DNA from: Eulemur rufifrons
Lineage: Eukaryota > Chordata > Mammalia > Primates > Lemuridae
Direction: 5' to 3'
Length of the DNA stretch: 64,000 nucleotides
NCBI RefSeq assembly: GCF_041146395.1
Contig: NC_090989.1
Location: 219,016,843-219,080,842, forward strand
Shown here: piece after piece, positions 1-11,724 of the stretch
Layout: each line of letters opens with the position of its first letter
How positions within the stretch are numbered: the stretch's first letter is position 1
Notes under the pieces: model-generated
The model's input: only the letters and a program-made list of their open reading frames with translations
The model's database searches: none
Told to the model about the DNA's origin: nothing
Program-made: the position numbers and the translations under genes

Positions 1-1020
1 GTGAAATGATCTAATTTGCCTTTTAAAGGATGATTATGGCTACTACAATGGGGCAAATGAAAAAAAAAGCATGGATAAAAAAGAACTTTGCAATAATCCA
101 GGCCAGAGGTAATAGAGATTTTGATTAAAGTCATGGTGGAGGTGCTGAGAAAAGTTTAGAATTGATATTAAATTTTGAAGGTAGAGCTGACATGATTTGG
201 TAATGGATATAGGGCAAGAGGGAGAGACAAGAATCAAAAATGTATAGCTTAGGTGTATGGCCTGAACATCTAGTAAAACAGAAGCATATTTTACTGAAGT
301 GGAACAGACCAGGCAAGGTTAATCCTTTGTGGTTAGACATCATCTATTCTGGATATGTGAAATCTGAAATAACCACTAGACATACAACACAGATCTCAAG
401 GAAACATTTAGATATATTACTCTGGAAATTGAAGATTTGTCTAAGGCTACAGATACACAGTGGGAAGTTATTAATACACCAGTAGCATGTGAAACTGTAG
501 ACCTGGGTAAGTTTACAAGGGGAGATCGGCATTGAGAGAAAAGACCTTGCCTGGAACACGTCAAAATTTATTGGTCCAGAATTGTTGAAGATACCTGAAA
601 TATAGAATTCAAGGAAGAGACAGGAGGCAGAGAAGAAATTAGAAGAGACATCCCAAAATCCATGTTAATAAAAAACTCTCAAGAAGGGAAGAGTTTTCAT
701 CTGTGTAAGAAATAACCCTTCGATTTAGCAATGTGGATGTCAACTAAGGATGATTTTAATGTACTGTGTGACTAACTGGCGAGACTTCAAAAGAGAGAGA
801 AATTTAAAAATCAAAATAGAAGTTTTGTTGCAAAGTGGTTCATAGAAATGTAGGGGGAGCTGGAGGGGGATGTGAAATCAAGGGAAGCTCTGTTGCTTTT
901 TCCAGTGGGATGTACTGTAATATTTGTAGGCTGTAGGGGAATAGCCCAGTACAGACAGGAATAATAATTGAAAGAGAGAGGGAATATTTGTAACATTTAA
1001 ATTCTGGGATATGTAAGAGA
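1..1020 (-). mobile_element. L2 (CR1-type LINE) ORF2 remnant, antisense
   Basis: Read on the minus strand this is the decayed reverse-transcriptase and C-terminal part of L2 ORF2. The frame at 43-237 contains SCQLYLQNLISIL followed by a decayed 'LVQATII..LDYCNSLL' block typical of L2. The frame at 344-559 spans the polymerase region, where the YADD-like site is no longer readable. The stretch at 840-900 (plus strand 'ggagctggagggggatgtg') matches the more 5' RT part. The element is riddled with frameshifts and stops and encodes nothing. It runs off the left edge of the window, so its true 3' end is not seen. The L2 assignment is by recalled family protein and DNA features; the upstream limit near 1020 is approximate. 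Confidence 0.7.
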
Positions 1021-1599
1021 AGATGAAATCCAGTACACAAATGAAAAAAACTGGTTTTATGTTGGGATGGAAACAAATAAATGATATTTCCCACAAATAA
1101 CTATGGGAAGATGTTTTATTTCTTCTTTGCTTATGTTTTATAAGTTCTTCAGGTGAACAGATGGATTATTCATAATTGTTGGTTTATCCCACACTTTCAT
1201 CATTGGTCCATACATAACTATCTTTTATTTTGTTGTTGTTTTTGTTGTTAAATAATGGGAACTAGCAGTTGGAAAAGATACTTTTTGTTATTTGATACCC
1301 AACTTAGTATCATATCATTTCTCACTGAAATATCTCTTAGAGATAATTAGTGAAGTAGAAATTCTGAGAAACCTGGAAAAGAAATAGTATAGAAAGAAAC
1401 CAAGAATATATTAAAATTAAGGTAGTTTCATCTCATACAGTATCATGTAATTTAAAATGAAGTTATTACAGTTATAGATGGTATAATTTTATATGTACCA
1501 TATATATGCACAGTATCTGCATTATAATATAGCACATAAATAAACCAATAACATTATTCATCAGACCTCCCACATGGAAAAAAATACCACATAAAACAC
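1021..1599. other. Unassigned AT-rich DNA
   Basis: No open frame, RNA gene or repeat family is recognisable. It holds short A/T-rich runs and a small TTG-rich patch near 1234-1250. Confidence 0.5.
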
Positions 1600-2060
1600 T
1601 TAAGTCCTCTTTTTCTATTACTACCCTAATACTACCTCTAGCTACCAGATCTTGCCAGTTCTAGCTCCAAAGTTTGTCTTAAAATTTATTCCTTCCTAAC
1701 TATTTTCAACTTGGTAGAAATTTTAATTATTTTCTTCCCAGAAAAGAATGAACTGGTTTCTCTGCTTTCAGACTTTGTCTTCTAATCTTTCTAGCACGTT
1801 GTCAGTAGTTACCTTATTGTAACACATCTGCTTAATTGTTCAATCCTATGCTAAGAAATTCTAGTACGTCCACACTTCTGTTGATGAAATCCAAACATTA
1901 TACTTGATATTTGATGTTCTTTTCCACCTGCTCCTAACCTGCTTTAATCTTTTTATTCCCCTCTCTCCCTAAGTGCTATCCATAGGACGTAGAAAACCAA
2001 TATGATATCTTCTCAAGCTTCTGTGCCTTTGAGTTCTCCAATCATTTCATGTGTAATAAC
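1600..2060 (+). mobile_element. L2 3' portion (sense), degenerate
   Basis: Pyrimidine-rich sequence with the order of landmarks seen in L2 upstream of its 3' end: 'gaaatccaaacatta' near 1886, then 'cacctgctcctaacctgctttaatc', then 'cttctgtgcctttgag' near 2019, which corresponds to the L2 'gggcctttgcac' block. Divergence is high, so the boundaries and the call are tentative. Confidence 0.45.
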
Positions 2061-2164
2061 ATTTATTTCTCAAGTGTATAACTAAATATTTGTTGTCATT
2101 AAATCTACTCTACTTTTCCATCTCTACTCTAACAGAATTAATATATGTCCATATGAGAACACGA

Positions 2165-2332
2165 ATGTGTGTGTGTATATATATATATGTGTGTGTGAGA
2201 ACACAAAGGAAAAGGTAATATTGTTAGAGTTATAAAATTGAAATATGTTATATAATAATACATGATATATAAACTATATATAAATATAAATTATATATGT
2301 AATATACATATATATACACACACATATAAATT
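2165..2332. repeat. TG/TA simple repeats
   Basis: Alternating purine-pyrimidine tracts: a TG run into TA and back to TG at 2167-2198, and TA-rich blocks with a short CA run at 2268-2327. The intervening DNA is AT-rich. Confidence 0.8.
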
Positions 2333-3118
2333 TGTCCATATTTTGTACCCCTCAACAGAGATTTTGCTAATCCAGACTTTGTTTTTCGTGACTGGTGCAC
2401 TCATACTAGCCTTGCCTCCTTTCTCTATGTCTTGGTCCACCACCATCATCGGTTCATCTGCAAATGGTCCAAGATGCCTTGGCCTTTCCTAAACCCTCAT
2501 AGTACCCATTACACCTAAAGTTATAACAGCTTTAATTCCAGGGACAATCTAACTCGATTCACAAAGACTCTAGTTTCTTCAAAGGCTTCCTGAAAGAGCC
2601 AGGTGACAAAGTCAAGAAGCATAGTAGAATGCCCATGCCATAGAATATATTTTGACCAGTGAGGAACAAAGCTGACAGGGAAGTTCTATGGCCTTCTTCC
2701 CCTAATGGACTGTTCTGTAGCATGTGATTTTCATATGGCTCCTCCAGAGATGTTTGTAAGATTATATAACAATTTTAACTTTAGTAACACACAACTTTTC
2801 ATTTGCTTTCCTTGTGTCCCTGCCTCACTTCTCTTTGTACTTTACTCTTTCTGCCCTGGGATTGTACCATGAGAATGGTTTAGCAAGTAAGTTTTGCTTT
2901 GGATTCTAGAAGAAACTCAAACACACACAAATATTTTCTTTTCTTTTATTTTCACTTGCGACCAGGGATTGCCAGAGGAATTGATTTTGCATGTATCCCT
3001 TAAGTAGTATGGCCAGCTCTCTTTTAGACTAAGCTTGCCAAACATGTTCTCTCACTGTACATGTGTACTATTGTGTGCACCTGCAACACAGGTATCTCTA
3101 GGAGGATGGTAATAATAT
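2333..3118. other. Unassigned; possibly an old LTR
   Basis: No gene is visible. The stretch at about 2550-2930 has the texture of an old LTR ('ttctgccctgggattgtacc' near 2848 followed by 'ttctagaagaaactc'), but I cannot place it in a family and see no terminal duplication. Confidence 0.3.
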
Positions 3119-3134
3119 GTCAGTTATCCACTTT
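3119..3134. repeat. Alu target-site duplication (left)
   Basis: The sequence gtcagttatccacttt is repeated exactly at 3458-3473 on the other side of the Alu. Confidence 0.93.
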
Positions 3135-3457
3135 TTTTGTTTCTGGTTTTGTTGTTGTTGTTGTTGTTGTTGTTGGAGACAGGGTCTTGCTTTGTTGCCC
3201 ACACTGGAGTTCAGTAGCACAATAATACCTCACTGCAGCCTGTAACTCCTGGGCTCAAACAATACTCCCACCTCAAAATCCCAAGTATCTGGGAGTATAG
3301 GCACATGCCACTATGCCTGGCTAAGTTTTAAAATTATTTTTAAAAGACAGGATCTTACTGTGTTTCCTAGGCTGGTCTTGAACTCCTGGCTTCAAAGTGA
3401 ACCTCCTCCCTTAGCCTCTCAAAGTGCTAGGATTACAGGCGTGAACCACTGTGCCCA
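3135..3457 (-). mobile_element. Old dimeric Alu (J-like), antisense
   Basis: Complete antisense dimeric Alu: tail represented by a TTG run at about 3150-3175, then 'ggagacagggtcttgc', the middle 'gcctggctaag', and the 5' end 'aaagtgctaggattacaggcg..ccactgtgcccag'. It lacks the lemur-specific right-monomer motif, so it appears older than the other Alus here. A 16-bp target-site duplication, gtcagttatccacttt, flanks it at 3119-3134 and 3458-3473. Confidence 0.92.
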
Positions 3458-3473
3458 GTCAGTTATCCACTTT

Positions 3474-4088
3474 AAAAAAATTTTTTTTGACAAACTTCAT
3501 AGTTATAATAATATATAAAATTAATACAATATTTAAGATGCCAGTGGTGCATGGGATAATGCTACACAGATACGAAATTATAATTTAACATGTAATAACA
3601 TTTTATATGTAGATTTATTTTCTCATGGAATGAGGCGAGACTCATTTTGGAAAGATAACAGTATATTTTATACCATATGGCAGGTCATTTAAAACAGTGC
3701 ATTTGAAAGACATGTTTAATGTAGCTACTAATAATCAAATATGAAGCAATGGGAAGTGTCAGTGTCTTCTTATGTCAGAAATACTGCTTGGCTTCAATAG
3801 AAAAATGTTAGCTCATTAAACAATGTGTTAAAATATTTCACAGAATAAACTTCTGGAAGAGAGATCAAAGAATAAGTAGGAGCTCTTCTCTTGGCTTCAT
3901 CCATCTCCTTATGTTTACTCTCATGCAGCTAGACTTGGTTAAGTGCTCTCAGAAAAGTTTAGTTACTTACCTTTATGTTGGCAATGAAACATATTCAGCT
4001 GTTTGGAGATGCGTGTGGAGAGAATAGCAGCAATGTAAACTCTAACAAGGTGACAAGCTTCAAACGGTCAGTGCAAGGATAAATATAT
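3474..4088. other. Unassigned AT-rich DNA
   Basis: No gene or repeat recognised beyond short A and T runs at 3473-3490. Confidence 0.5.
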
Positions 4089-4240
4089 CAGTGGTTCTCA
4101 ACATTGGCTGCACATGAGAATTGGCTGCACCTGGTGTGATTTGTAAAGGCCAATTGCCTGGGCTCCACCCCCAGGGATTCTGATTTAATTAGATTGGGAA
4201 CTGGCCAAGACATAGTTATGTTTCGAGTGCTGGGTTATTC
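4089..4240 (+). mobile_element. MER5A-like hAT (Charlie) nonautonomous DNA transposon
   Basis: Starts with the MER5A terminal motif 'cagtggttctcaac' and continues with the diagnostic centre 'gcctgggctccacccccag' and 'ggattctgattt'. The 3' terminal inverted repeat is not readable, so the right end is truncated or too diverged. It is an internal-deletion element with no coding capacity. Confidence 0.8.
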
Positions 4241-5260
4241 GCTGGCAAACAGCTACTTGTAATAATTTTTACTTTTCAAGTAAAAAATAAAACAAAGAAG
4301 AATAAAAGAACCTAAATCATATAAAACTTGGAAACTCACAACATGATTCAATAGGGTGAACAGAGTTTATTCAATCTTTTTTATTTAGATAAATATGTAC
4401 ATTGCTAAAAAGATAACCATATGTATCTCTTTGATATTGTTAGTTAAAATGATCACCTCTAAGGTTTTGTAATATATTTGTAAGAAATTTATGTAGAAGT
4501 CAAATTCAAAATGCCCCAAATGGCCCTCTTTCAAAAATATGGTTAAATTATGATTTTATTTTGCTTCCTTAAATACTTTACCTGCTCCAGAAACCAACCA
4601 TTTGAATTGACTCAATTCTCTTGCCATAATTTTACCTGTCTCCATGTACAGTTATCTTTGAAGGTAATTGTAGAGATGAGTCCCAGAAGGTTTACTAAGC
4701 TGTTTCCCCAATTTGCCCATCAAATGCGGTTCAATTACACTCAACAGGAGGAATAGGTATGCATGTGGTATGGTACCCAAGCAAACAATACTTATGACAT
4801 CAATTGCTCCCTTGGCTTGGGCAAATGGTGGGCAAAAGTACACAAAAACCTCTCAGTTTTCAGTGAACTGAGAGGTCTTGCATTTGCTCAGTTGCTTCGC
4901 ATTTACCTATTTTCAGAGTCACTAGATGATGATAATGTGTTTAGAGAGCCATCTTTCTAACCTTTCTCTCTGAAAGAGAGTTTCTCAATAGTGTAAAAGC
5001 TGCGGGGGGTGGGTGGAGGGAATCTCTCAGAATTATCTGAAAGTCTGAAAAAAAATATTAACTTTACTGTCCCCTTAGGCAAACAACTTCTTTATACTTA
5101 AATATATCACCTGTGTTTCACAGCCAGTTAATTTAGAAGGGATAAGAAGATAACAGTATAACACATTTAAATCACTCTATGAATTCCAGTGACCAGCTTT
5201 TTTGAATGTGAGGTCTGAAAATACTTTCGTGTATAATAGGCTTGGGAGTTAGACAAGACC
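4241..5260. other. Unassigned DNA with a perfect small hairpin
   Basis: No gene is recognised. Small open frames at 4550-4756 and 4763-4960 lack any family resemblance. A perfect 10-bp inverted repeat with a 7-nt loop lies at 4849-4875. Confidence 0.5.
4849..4875. other. Perfect 10-bp inverted repeat (hairpin)
   Basis: Arms cctctcagtt (4849-4858) and aactgagagg (4866-4875) enclose the loop ttcagtg. No T-run or tRNA/miRNA-like extension surrounds it, so a function is not indicated. Confidence 0.75.
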
Positions 5261-5261
5261 T

Positions 5262-5600
5262 ATATTCTTTTAAAAATGTATATACATATATATTTAATTG
5301 ACACATAAGAATTGTATATATTTATGGGATGCAGGGTGGTATTTCAATACATGCACACGATGTGTAATGATCAAATCAGAGTAATTGACATAACCATCGC
5401 CTCAAATATTTATCATTTCTTTGTGTTGGGATTATTCCAAATCTTCTAGCTATTTTGAAATATACTATAAATTCTTATTAACTGTAGTTTCCCTACTGTG
5501 CTATCAAACATTAGAAGATATTCCTTTAACCTAACTGTACTTTTCTACCGATTAACCAAACTCTCTTCATCCTTCCTTCCTTAATATTTAATATTTTAAA
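5262..5600 (-). mobile_element. L1M 3' UTR fragment, antisense
   Basis: Antisense copy of the mammalian L1 3' UTR: 'attgtatatatttatggg', 'cgatgtgtaatgatcaaatc', 'catttctttgtgttggga' and 'tattaactgtagtttccct' occur in the expected order. Only the UTR is present. The right boundary is set by loss of similarity. Confidence 0.75.
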
Positions 5601-7917
5601 GTGTCTTTATCTCATTTGGTCTTTAAGCTGCTGGGGATATATTGCATTTAACTATAATGCCAAGGCCTAGGATGTTGTCACTGGCCTTAATAAAGCTTAT
5701 TATTCAAAGAAGAAGAACTATTCACCTATAAATTAAGTAGGTAACAAATAAGGGTAAGTTAAGGAAGAGAACTTATGAGTGGAAGCTGAAGCCATTCCCA
5801 AACAAGCAGAAGTAATGGAGACCCTGCGTCTATCCATTGCACATTCCCACTTTACAGGGGAAGCCCTTAATCTCTAACAGGTGAAAACACAGGTATACAA
5901 GTTTCATATGATGCAAAGATAGGGATAATGTAAAAACAAGTGTTTCTTTAATGAGAGTGCTTGGTAAGGTTTTGAAAAACAAAAAATTAGCTCAAGGCTT
6001 TCAGTTTTGGCCTTTCAGGGAATGAAGCACAATAATGGTGATAGAAAATTAAACATGTTTTCTTGGTTTGTCCCTTAGGATCCAAAGGAGATTTAAAGAC
6101 TTCATTACTATATTATTTTAGCTGCCTAAAATGTTTTTGAAATATTAACTCTGTGCTTGTGTGTTCTTGTGCTTGAAAATGTTAAACAATTTTCCTGAGG
6201 AGTAGATCATATCAATTTAAGTGAATCCAAACTATAATGGTATGCAAGTTTCTATAGAATTTCTCTCATCCACATCTCCAGATTACAATTTCCTGAAGTA
6301 AGATGGCTCTTTACCTTAATAATCCAGATGCTATAGAACGGCATTTTCCCCATATACCAGGTGGATTAGTAAATGCTCTGTTAGTGCAAATGTATTTTGC
6401 ATTAAATTATTCTCAAAGAGAGGAAAGGAGCAATTTATTTAAGTGTCCGTGAACACCTATGAAGGACCAGATGACATGTTTGAATACCAAATGAACTTGT
6501 TATGAGCCATAATAGTTTATGAAGAGCAAATGATTCTATAAGAAGAAAGAAGACCCTAAGCACTATTTTGATAAGTTGTCTGACAATACCAGGAGTGTTT
6601 CTCAGCAGTACCTACAAATTGCATACTATAGAACATATTTTGTAATTTTCAAAGGAGATTATTAAGTGTAGCCCTATGCTATGAGGTTGTGACTGGAAAG
6701 TTAATATTTTTGTGCATATTTGGTTCATACCCTAGGAAACAAAGCACATTTAAATATTAGGATTTATTACAGTGATCATATTCCAACATTTCTATAGCTG
6801 TATCAACAGTGCAATAGAATTTTATATTGAGTAATGTCGTTATTATATCAGCCATTGTATGCTGTTGTTTACTTAAAATAACATTTTCCCATTTTTTTCT
6901 CTCATTAGTTTCGAAATAAATTGAAAAACAATGAAGTGCACATTTTGATGAGAAAAACGAAGGATAGAAAATTAACTGAAAATTTGAGATATTGTCTAAA
7001 TGATGAAATGAGTAAACATACAGCATTGATTAAAGAAGACAAATGATTGAACCTTAAGTAGGAAGGCCAATAAGAAAGGGTTATGTGACTGGAACAACCA
7101 GAGATGACCTGTTCTTACAGAAGGAGAAAGAGACACTAGGACTATCTCAGCTTGGATGACCCTTAGTCATCAAAGCAAATCAGATAACAAACATCAAGAT
7201 TGTTTAAATAATAGGCAGCAGTAACTTTCTGCAGGTTAATTCTATGATAATGACCAAAATTTGCTTCAAATAGGAATTAATTAATATATGAAAAAATATA
7301 CCAACCTTTCACCTAAAGAACATATTAGAGCCAATCCTAGACTTTAAACCTAACAAGTTTTTTACTTCGTTCTTAATACTCTTCCTTATTCATTGTTTCA
7401 CAGTGTTCGAGGACTTGGTTCCAGGTTTCCTTCCTAGTACAAAGATGCTGATTGAGAGAATTAAATGAGGTAATGTACAGTAAATCAGCACAATGCATAT
7501 AAAGGTACTTCACTGAGAAACAAATGTGCAACACATACACATACAAAATTATTTAATTCAGGTTGACTATAACTATAAGCTGATTAAAGTTAATATCAGG
7601 AATGATAGGGTAAGTATAATGAAGTCTTATGAACAGAAGATAATAACTTGGAATTACCTGGTTAACCTGATGTAATTTTATTACTTTGGGTGAGCTAGTA
7701 AATTTCCTCGGGCATCAATAACCTCATGTGTTATATTAACATGTTATTCTAAAAAAGATGAATAATTGGCAGCCTATAAGCTTTATCAGGCCTGTAGATA
7801 ACTTCATTTTGTTTTGCTTTGTTTTGTTTAACACTCACAGCATTTTCTTTTTAAATCCATTGCCAATTTTTAGAATGTAAGCAACTTCACACAGAACCAA
7901 AATTCCTGGCTTCTATC
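5601..7917. other. Unassigned AT-rich DNA, faint MIR-like patches
   Basis: No convincing gene. A minus-strand open frame of 89 codons at 6757-7026 has no recognisable domain. Weak MIR-like stretches (7450-7505 and about 7680-7735) are too degenerate to annotate separately. Confidence 0.45.
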
Positions 7918-7931
7918 AAAACATTGGATGA

Positions 7932-8217
7932 AGGCTGGGAGCGGTGGCTCACACCTGTAATCTTAACATTCTGGGAGGCCAACGTGGGCGAATCAGAAAT
8001 TAGCTGGACAACTAAAAATACATAGAAAAAAATAGCCAGGCATGGTGGCGCATGCATGTAGTCCCAGCTACTTGGGAGGCTGAGGCAGAAGGATGGCTTG
8101 AGCCCAGGAGTTTGAGGTTGCTGTGAGCTAGGCTGACACCATGGCACTCTAGCCTGGGCAATAGAGTGAGACTCTGTCTCAAAACAAACAAACAAACAAA
8201 CAAACAACAACAACAAC
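7932..8217 (+). mobile_element. Strepsirrhine-type Alu with internal deletion
   Basis: Sense Alu starting 'aggctgggagcggtggctcac', with right monomer 'gagctaggctgacaccatgg' and 'cactctagcctgggcaatag' as in lemur/galago Alus. The left monomer jumps from 'gtgggcgaatca' to 'gaaattagctggac', so roughly 80 bases of the usual left-arm sequence are missing. The tail has evolved into CAAA and CAA microsatellites at 8181-8217. The target-site duplication aaaacattggatga (7918-7931) recurs as aaaacattagatga (8218-8231), with one mismatch. Confidence 0.93.
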
Positions 8218-8231
8218 AAAACATTAGATGA

Positions 8232-9894
8232 GCTGGCCACACTGAGCTGGCCTTTCTGTAAGGAAACAATTCACTAAAACTGAATAGAATTTGCCCCTTC
8301 TCAAGGGGCATGGACTCTCCTGCCATAGTCCCTACCTCACCTTTTAGTAGGGTGACTTACCTGCTATTTACATCACCTGTTGGGTACTCTGCCTCTTTGA
8401 ATTTGCTTCCCTTGGTCTAAATGATGTCTGATATTTCTATGAATGCTAGTAGCATATATCTAATAACTAGCCACTCAAATGCTATTTTAAACGTTTGGAT
8501 ATTTAGATCCATTGAAAATGTTAACTTTATTATTTTTAGTGCTCAATTTATTTTGCTATTCAAACAAGGATGAAAATTACTATGGTAAAGTTGGGAATAG
8601 ATAGCATGACAAAAAGTTAGCTGAAACTTTTAAACTACTTTTTGTGTCACATTTACTAGTATATTAAGAGCATGATTATTTTCAAGTTTCTTTCCAATTC
8701 ACATCTGATGCATTGGTGATAATATTATTTAATACCACAGGATAAAGTATTCGCTTTCGGTAAAATGAACTTTCAGTTAGATTTTATATCTCAACAAAGG
8801 TCCTGCCCAAGTGAGAAATTTAACCACAAAATTTATCAGCTGCAGACTTCAGAAGCAGCACCAAAATGACCAGAGCTATAAAGCTACATGTTAAATTTGA
8901 TTGGCTAATGTGTTTTTTACAAGCAAAAACATTCAGATAATAAGTTCTCAGCCTTGTAAATCTCAGACTAGAAAAATCACATTACAACTTTATCTCTAAG
9001 AATTCGGGTCTATGGCATATAAAATGAGAAGAGTGTCATAAAATATGAGATTTTGGTCATGGAAAGAAAGACAAATGATTAAATCATTAAATTAAATGTG
9101 TTTAAAACAAACAAAAAAATCTATTTTAGTACTGAAATCTCGGGTCATAGAATTCTTAGTATCTTGATTCAGATGGAATAATGAGTATTATGATAATGAC
9201 TTTTCTTACACACATGTCTGTATGTGTGTGTGTATATATATATAAATATGCACCTTACATTTTATCTATAATGGAAGCAAACAACCACTCTGAGAAATTG
9301 TATTCATATTCACTCATTATCAATAAATAAAATTAGAACACTAAAGAAGAGTAATATAAACATTTGAAGTATTTGCTCAAGTTAAACCCATGAAGATGTT
9401 GTTGGTTTTGTTTTAAAATAATATTTTATGGTCTTTATCTGAACAGGTAAAGGAGAGCAGGATTAACTATTCTGCTATGACAGGGACAAAGTAAAAATCA
9501 AGGTCATTTTTCAGCCTGTGTTAACTAGCATGTCAATTACTCTTTTGCTTTGACACAAAGCAGTCACAGAGAGTTAGTGCACGGCCTGGGATCAGGGGTA
9601 CTCGCCCAGCAATAGCCTCCAGGCTGCTGTCTGGAAAGCGGTCTCTCTTTACCCTATTTGCAGTCAATATAACCCATGAGGGATTTTTAATTAAAAAATG
9701 AAATAGTTATATTTAAATCACCCTCAATTGTATTTTATTATACCAATAATGCTTTCTTTAAAAGTCTGAAAATCCAAAGGACACATTTTCATTCTCTCTA
9801 GAAGTTAGGATTCATTAACACATAAATAATGTCTTGGATTCTTATTTGTAGACACTAACAATCTATTATATCATTTTAAAGTCAGAGAATCATA
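8232..9894. other. Unassigned AT-rich DNA
   Basis: No gene or named repeat is recognised. A TG/TA simple repeat lies at 9223-9247. The more GC-rich patch at 9575-9655 carries no identifiable element. Confidence 0.5.
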
Positions 9895-10130
9895 GTAATT
9901 GTGAGCATCTATTGAACATCTATTATGTGTTCAGGCTCTGTTTTAAGAGCTTTATTTAATCTTCAAAACAATGCTTGGATATAGTCACAATTAAAAATCT
10001 CTGTTTTTCACATGAAGTTAGCAAGGAATAGAGAAGTTACCTCTTGAGCGTAAGTTGCTCAAGTCATGTAGTTGTTAAGTGGTGGAATTGAGCTGCCCAT
10101 CCAGCCTACACTCCACTGCATCCTCATCTC
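9895..10130 (-). mobile_element. MIR (tRNA-derived SINE), antisense
   Basis: Antisense MIR landmarks in order: 'ctattatgtgttcaggctctg', 'ttaagagctttatttaatc', 'catgaagttagcaaggaata' and 'gtagttgttaagtggtggaatt', ending near 'cctacactccactgcatcc'. Near full length and strongly diverged, as usual for MIR. Confidence 0.85.
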
Positions 10131-10664
10131 CCCAGGAACAAAAAAATACTGAAACGCTAATTAATGAGCTTAGGTTAACAGTGTAAAGAACAGCCCAAAG
10201 TCACCTTTGGGAATTATATGTTACATTTAGGATCCTGCAACAATTTGCATTTTTTTCTTTCTTTTTTTTTTTTTTCCAGAGGAAAAGTCATTTGTAAATT
10301 CTTCTTCTCAGCATGCTTTTGCGTTTCAGTTCACAGTACACAGTATACCACAGAGATAAAAAGTCAACCCTAAATTTTCAATTATTGCATTTAAATATAT
10401 GTGGACTGAATTGTACTAGAATCCCTGCCTAGTAGTGAATTATAGAGGAGCTTTTTACTTGAGGGGGTCAAAAAATACCTCAAGCTTGCATTAGTGTAGT
10501 GTTTTTTGTTTACTTTTATTTTCAGAGTTTTCACAGTAGGATACATCAGAGAAAGGCATGTTTTGTCCCTTTCCTCATTTCCATTCAAAACTTCTAACAT
10601 ATCATAACGCCAGAAGAGTTTAGTGCTACTGAAATAAAGTTACCATTAAGAGGAATCATACTGG

Positions 10665-10890
10665 ATCAAATCACAGATTTTGAAGTTGGGCTACTTGGAG
10701 TCAAGACTTTGCTCACCTACTACACAAGCTGCCTCATCTAAGGCAAACTGTTTAATGTTTCTGTGCCTCAGTTTTCTCATCTGTAAAATGAGAATGACAA
10801 TAGTACCTTCCCCTAAGCGATCTTGGGAAAATTAATGAACTAATCCATGTACAGAGTTCTTGTATTTAGTAAGCTCCTAATTATAGTTCA
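10665..10890 (+). mobile_element. MIR, sense
   Basis: Sense MIR: 'gattttgaagttgggc', then 'gtttctgtgcctcagttttc' and 'tcatctgtaaaatgagaatg', then a tail resembling the L2/MIR shared 3' end ('agtaagctcctaatta'). Confidence 0.88.
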
Positions 10891-11724
10891 TTGTTATTTT
10901 TATGAATAACATCATTATTAACATCAATATCATCATCATCATCAAAGTTCTTTTCCCTCATTTTAATCCATATTATCTATTCTTCTTCTAAAAGAATAAG
11001 GTATTAGTCTCAACTAATTATTATAATCAGACTCTTAACATAAAAGAGTGATTTGATACCAAAATTTCAGTTATTTTTCAAAACTTTTTCAAAAACTATA
11101 ATACTCATTTATAAAATCTTTAACATAGATACAGTTAACTTATAGAATGCCTTTGACTTTGATCTTAGAAATTAAATTTGTCCTCAAAACAGATTGTAGA
11201 GTTTTATAAATGGCAGAGTGTGGATCATTCATTGTAATTCATTTTGTTGTAAACACAAATGTGGATTCACTTGAAGCAAAACGTAGCTCCTAAAACCACC
11301 ATCATTTGAGAGGTTTGAACTGCCTTAATAAGAGCTGACATATTAATTAATTCAACCCTCAGCTCTTTCCTTTAACTTCTGGAATACACAAAGCTCAAGA
11401 CACATGTTTGTCTCTATGTTGTCACTCCTGTTTAAGAATCCTATGTTTAACAATCAAAGCTCTGGCATCATCTTCTGGCTACTTTATGCTTGGATCATAT
11501 CATACCAGTGAATTTCTGAGGAGATTGGGGGCTTGCTCGTATACCAACCCATGATAGCCTACTTTCCTGTTTTCCTTCTAAGCAAATGTGTTATATTAAT
11601 TGCTTTTGATGTTTTAGAGCTTATTAATTTAATTTCTCACATGACAAATCACGGGAATAAAATTAGATTAATATTGAGTTTAATATTTGATAATCTAGGT
11701 TTGACCCTATTTGGTATTTGACAT
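10891..11724. other. Unassigned DNA with a short ATC microsatellite
   Basis: A short (ATC)n run lies at 10926-10945. The rest is AT-rich with no recognisable gene or repeat. Confidence 0.5.

Noticed and set aside
3145..3175. Possible CRISPR-like or tandem array (TTG repeats)
   Set aside because: It is the degraded tail of an antisense Alu; no spacers or palindromic repeats exist anywhere in the window.
6757..7026. 89-codon minus-strand frame as a gene candidate
   Set aside because: No domain, no conserved motif, and no splice or promoter context; kept only as a note in the surrounding block.
7887..8326. Overlapping minus-strand frames of 104-117 codons
   Set aside because: Derived from the antisense strand of the Alu at 7932-8217 (typical Alu-encoded peptide patterns).
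10261..10276. T-run as an RNA polymerase III terminator
   Set aside because: No upstream A/B boxes or SINE body; only a homopolymer in AT-rich DNA.
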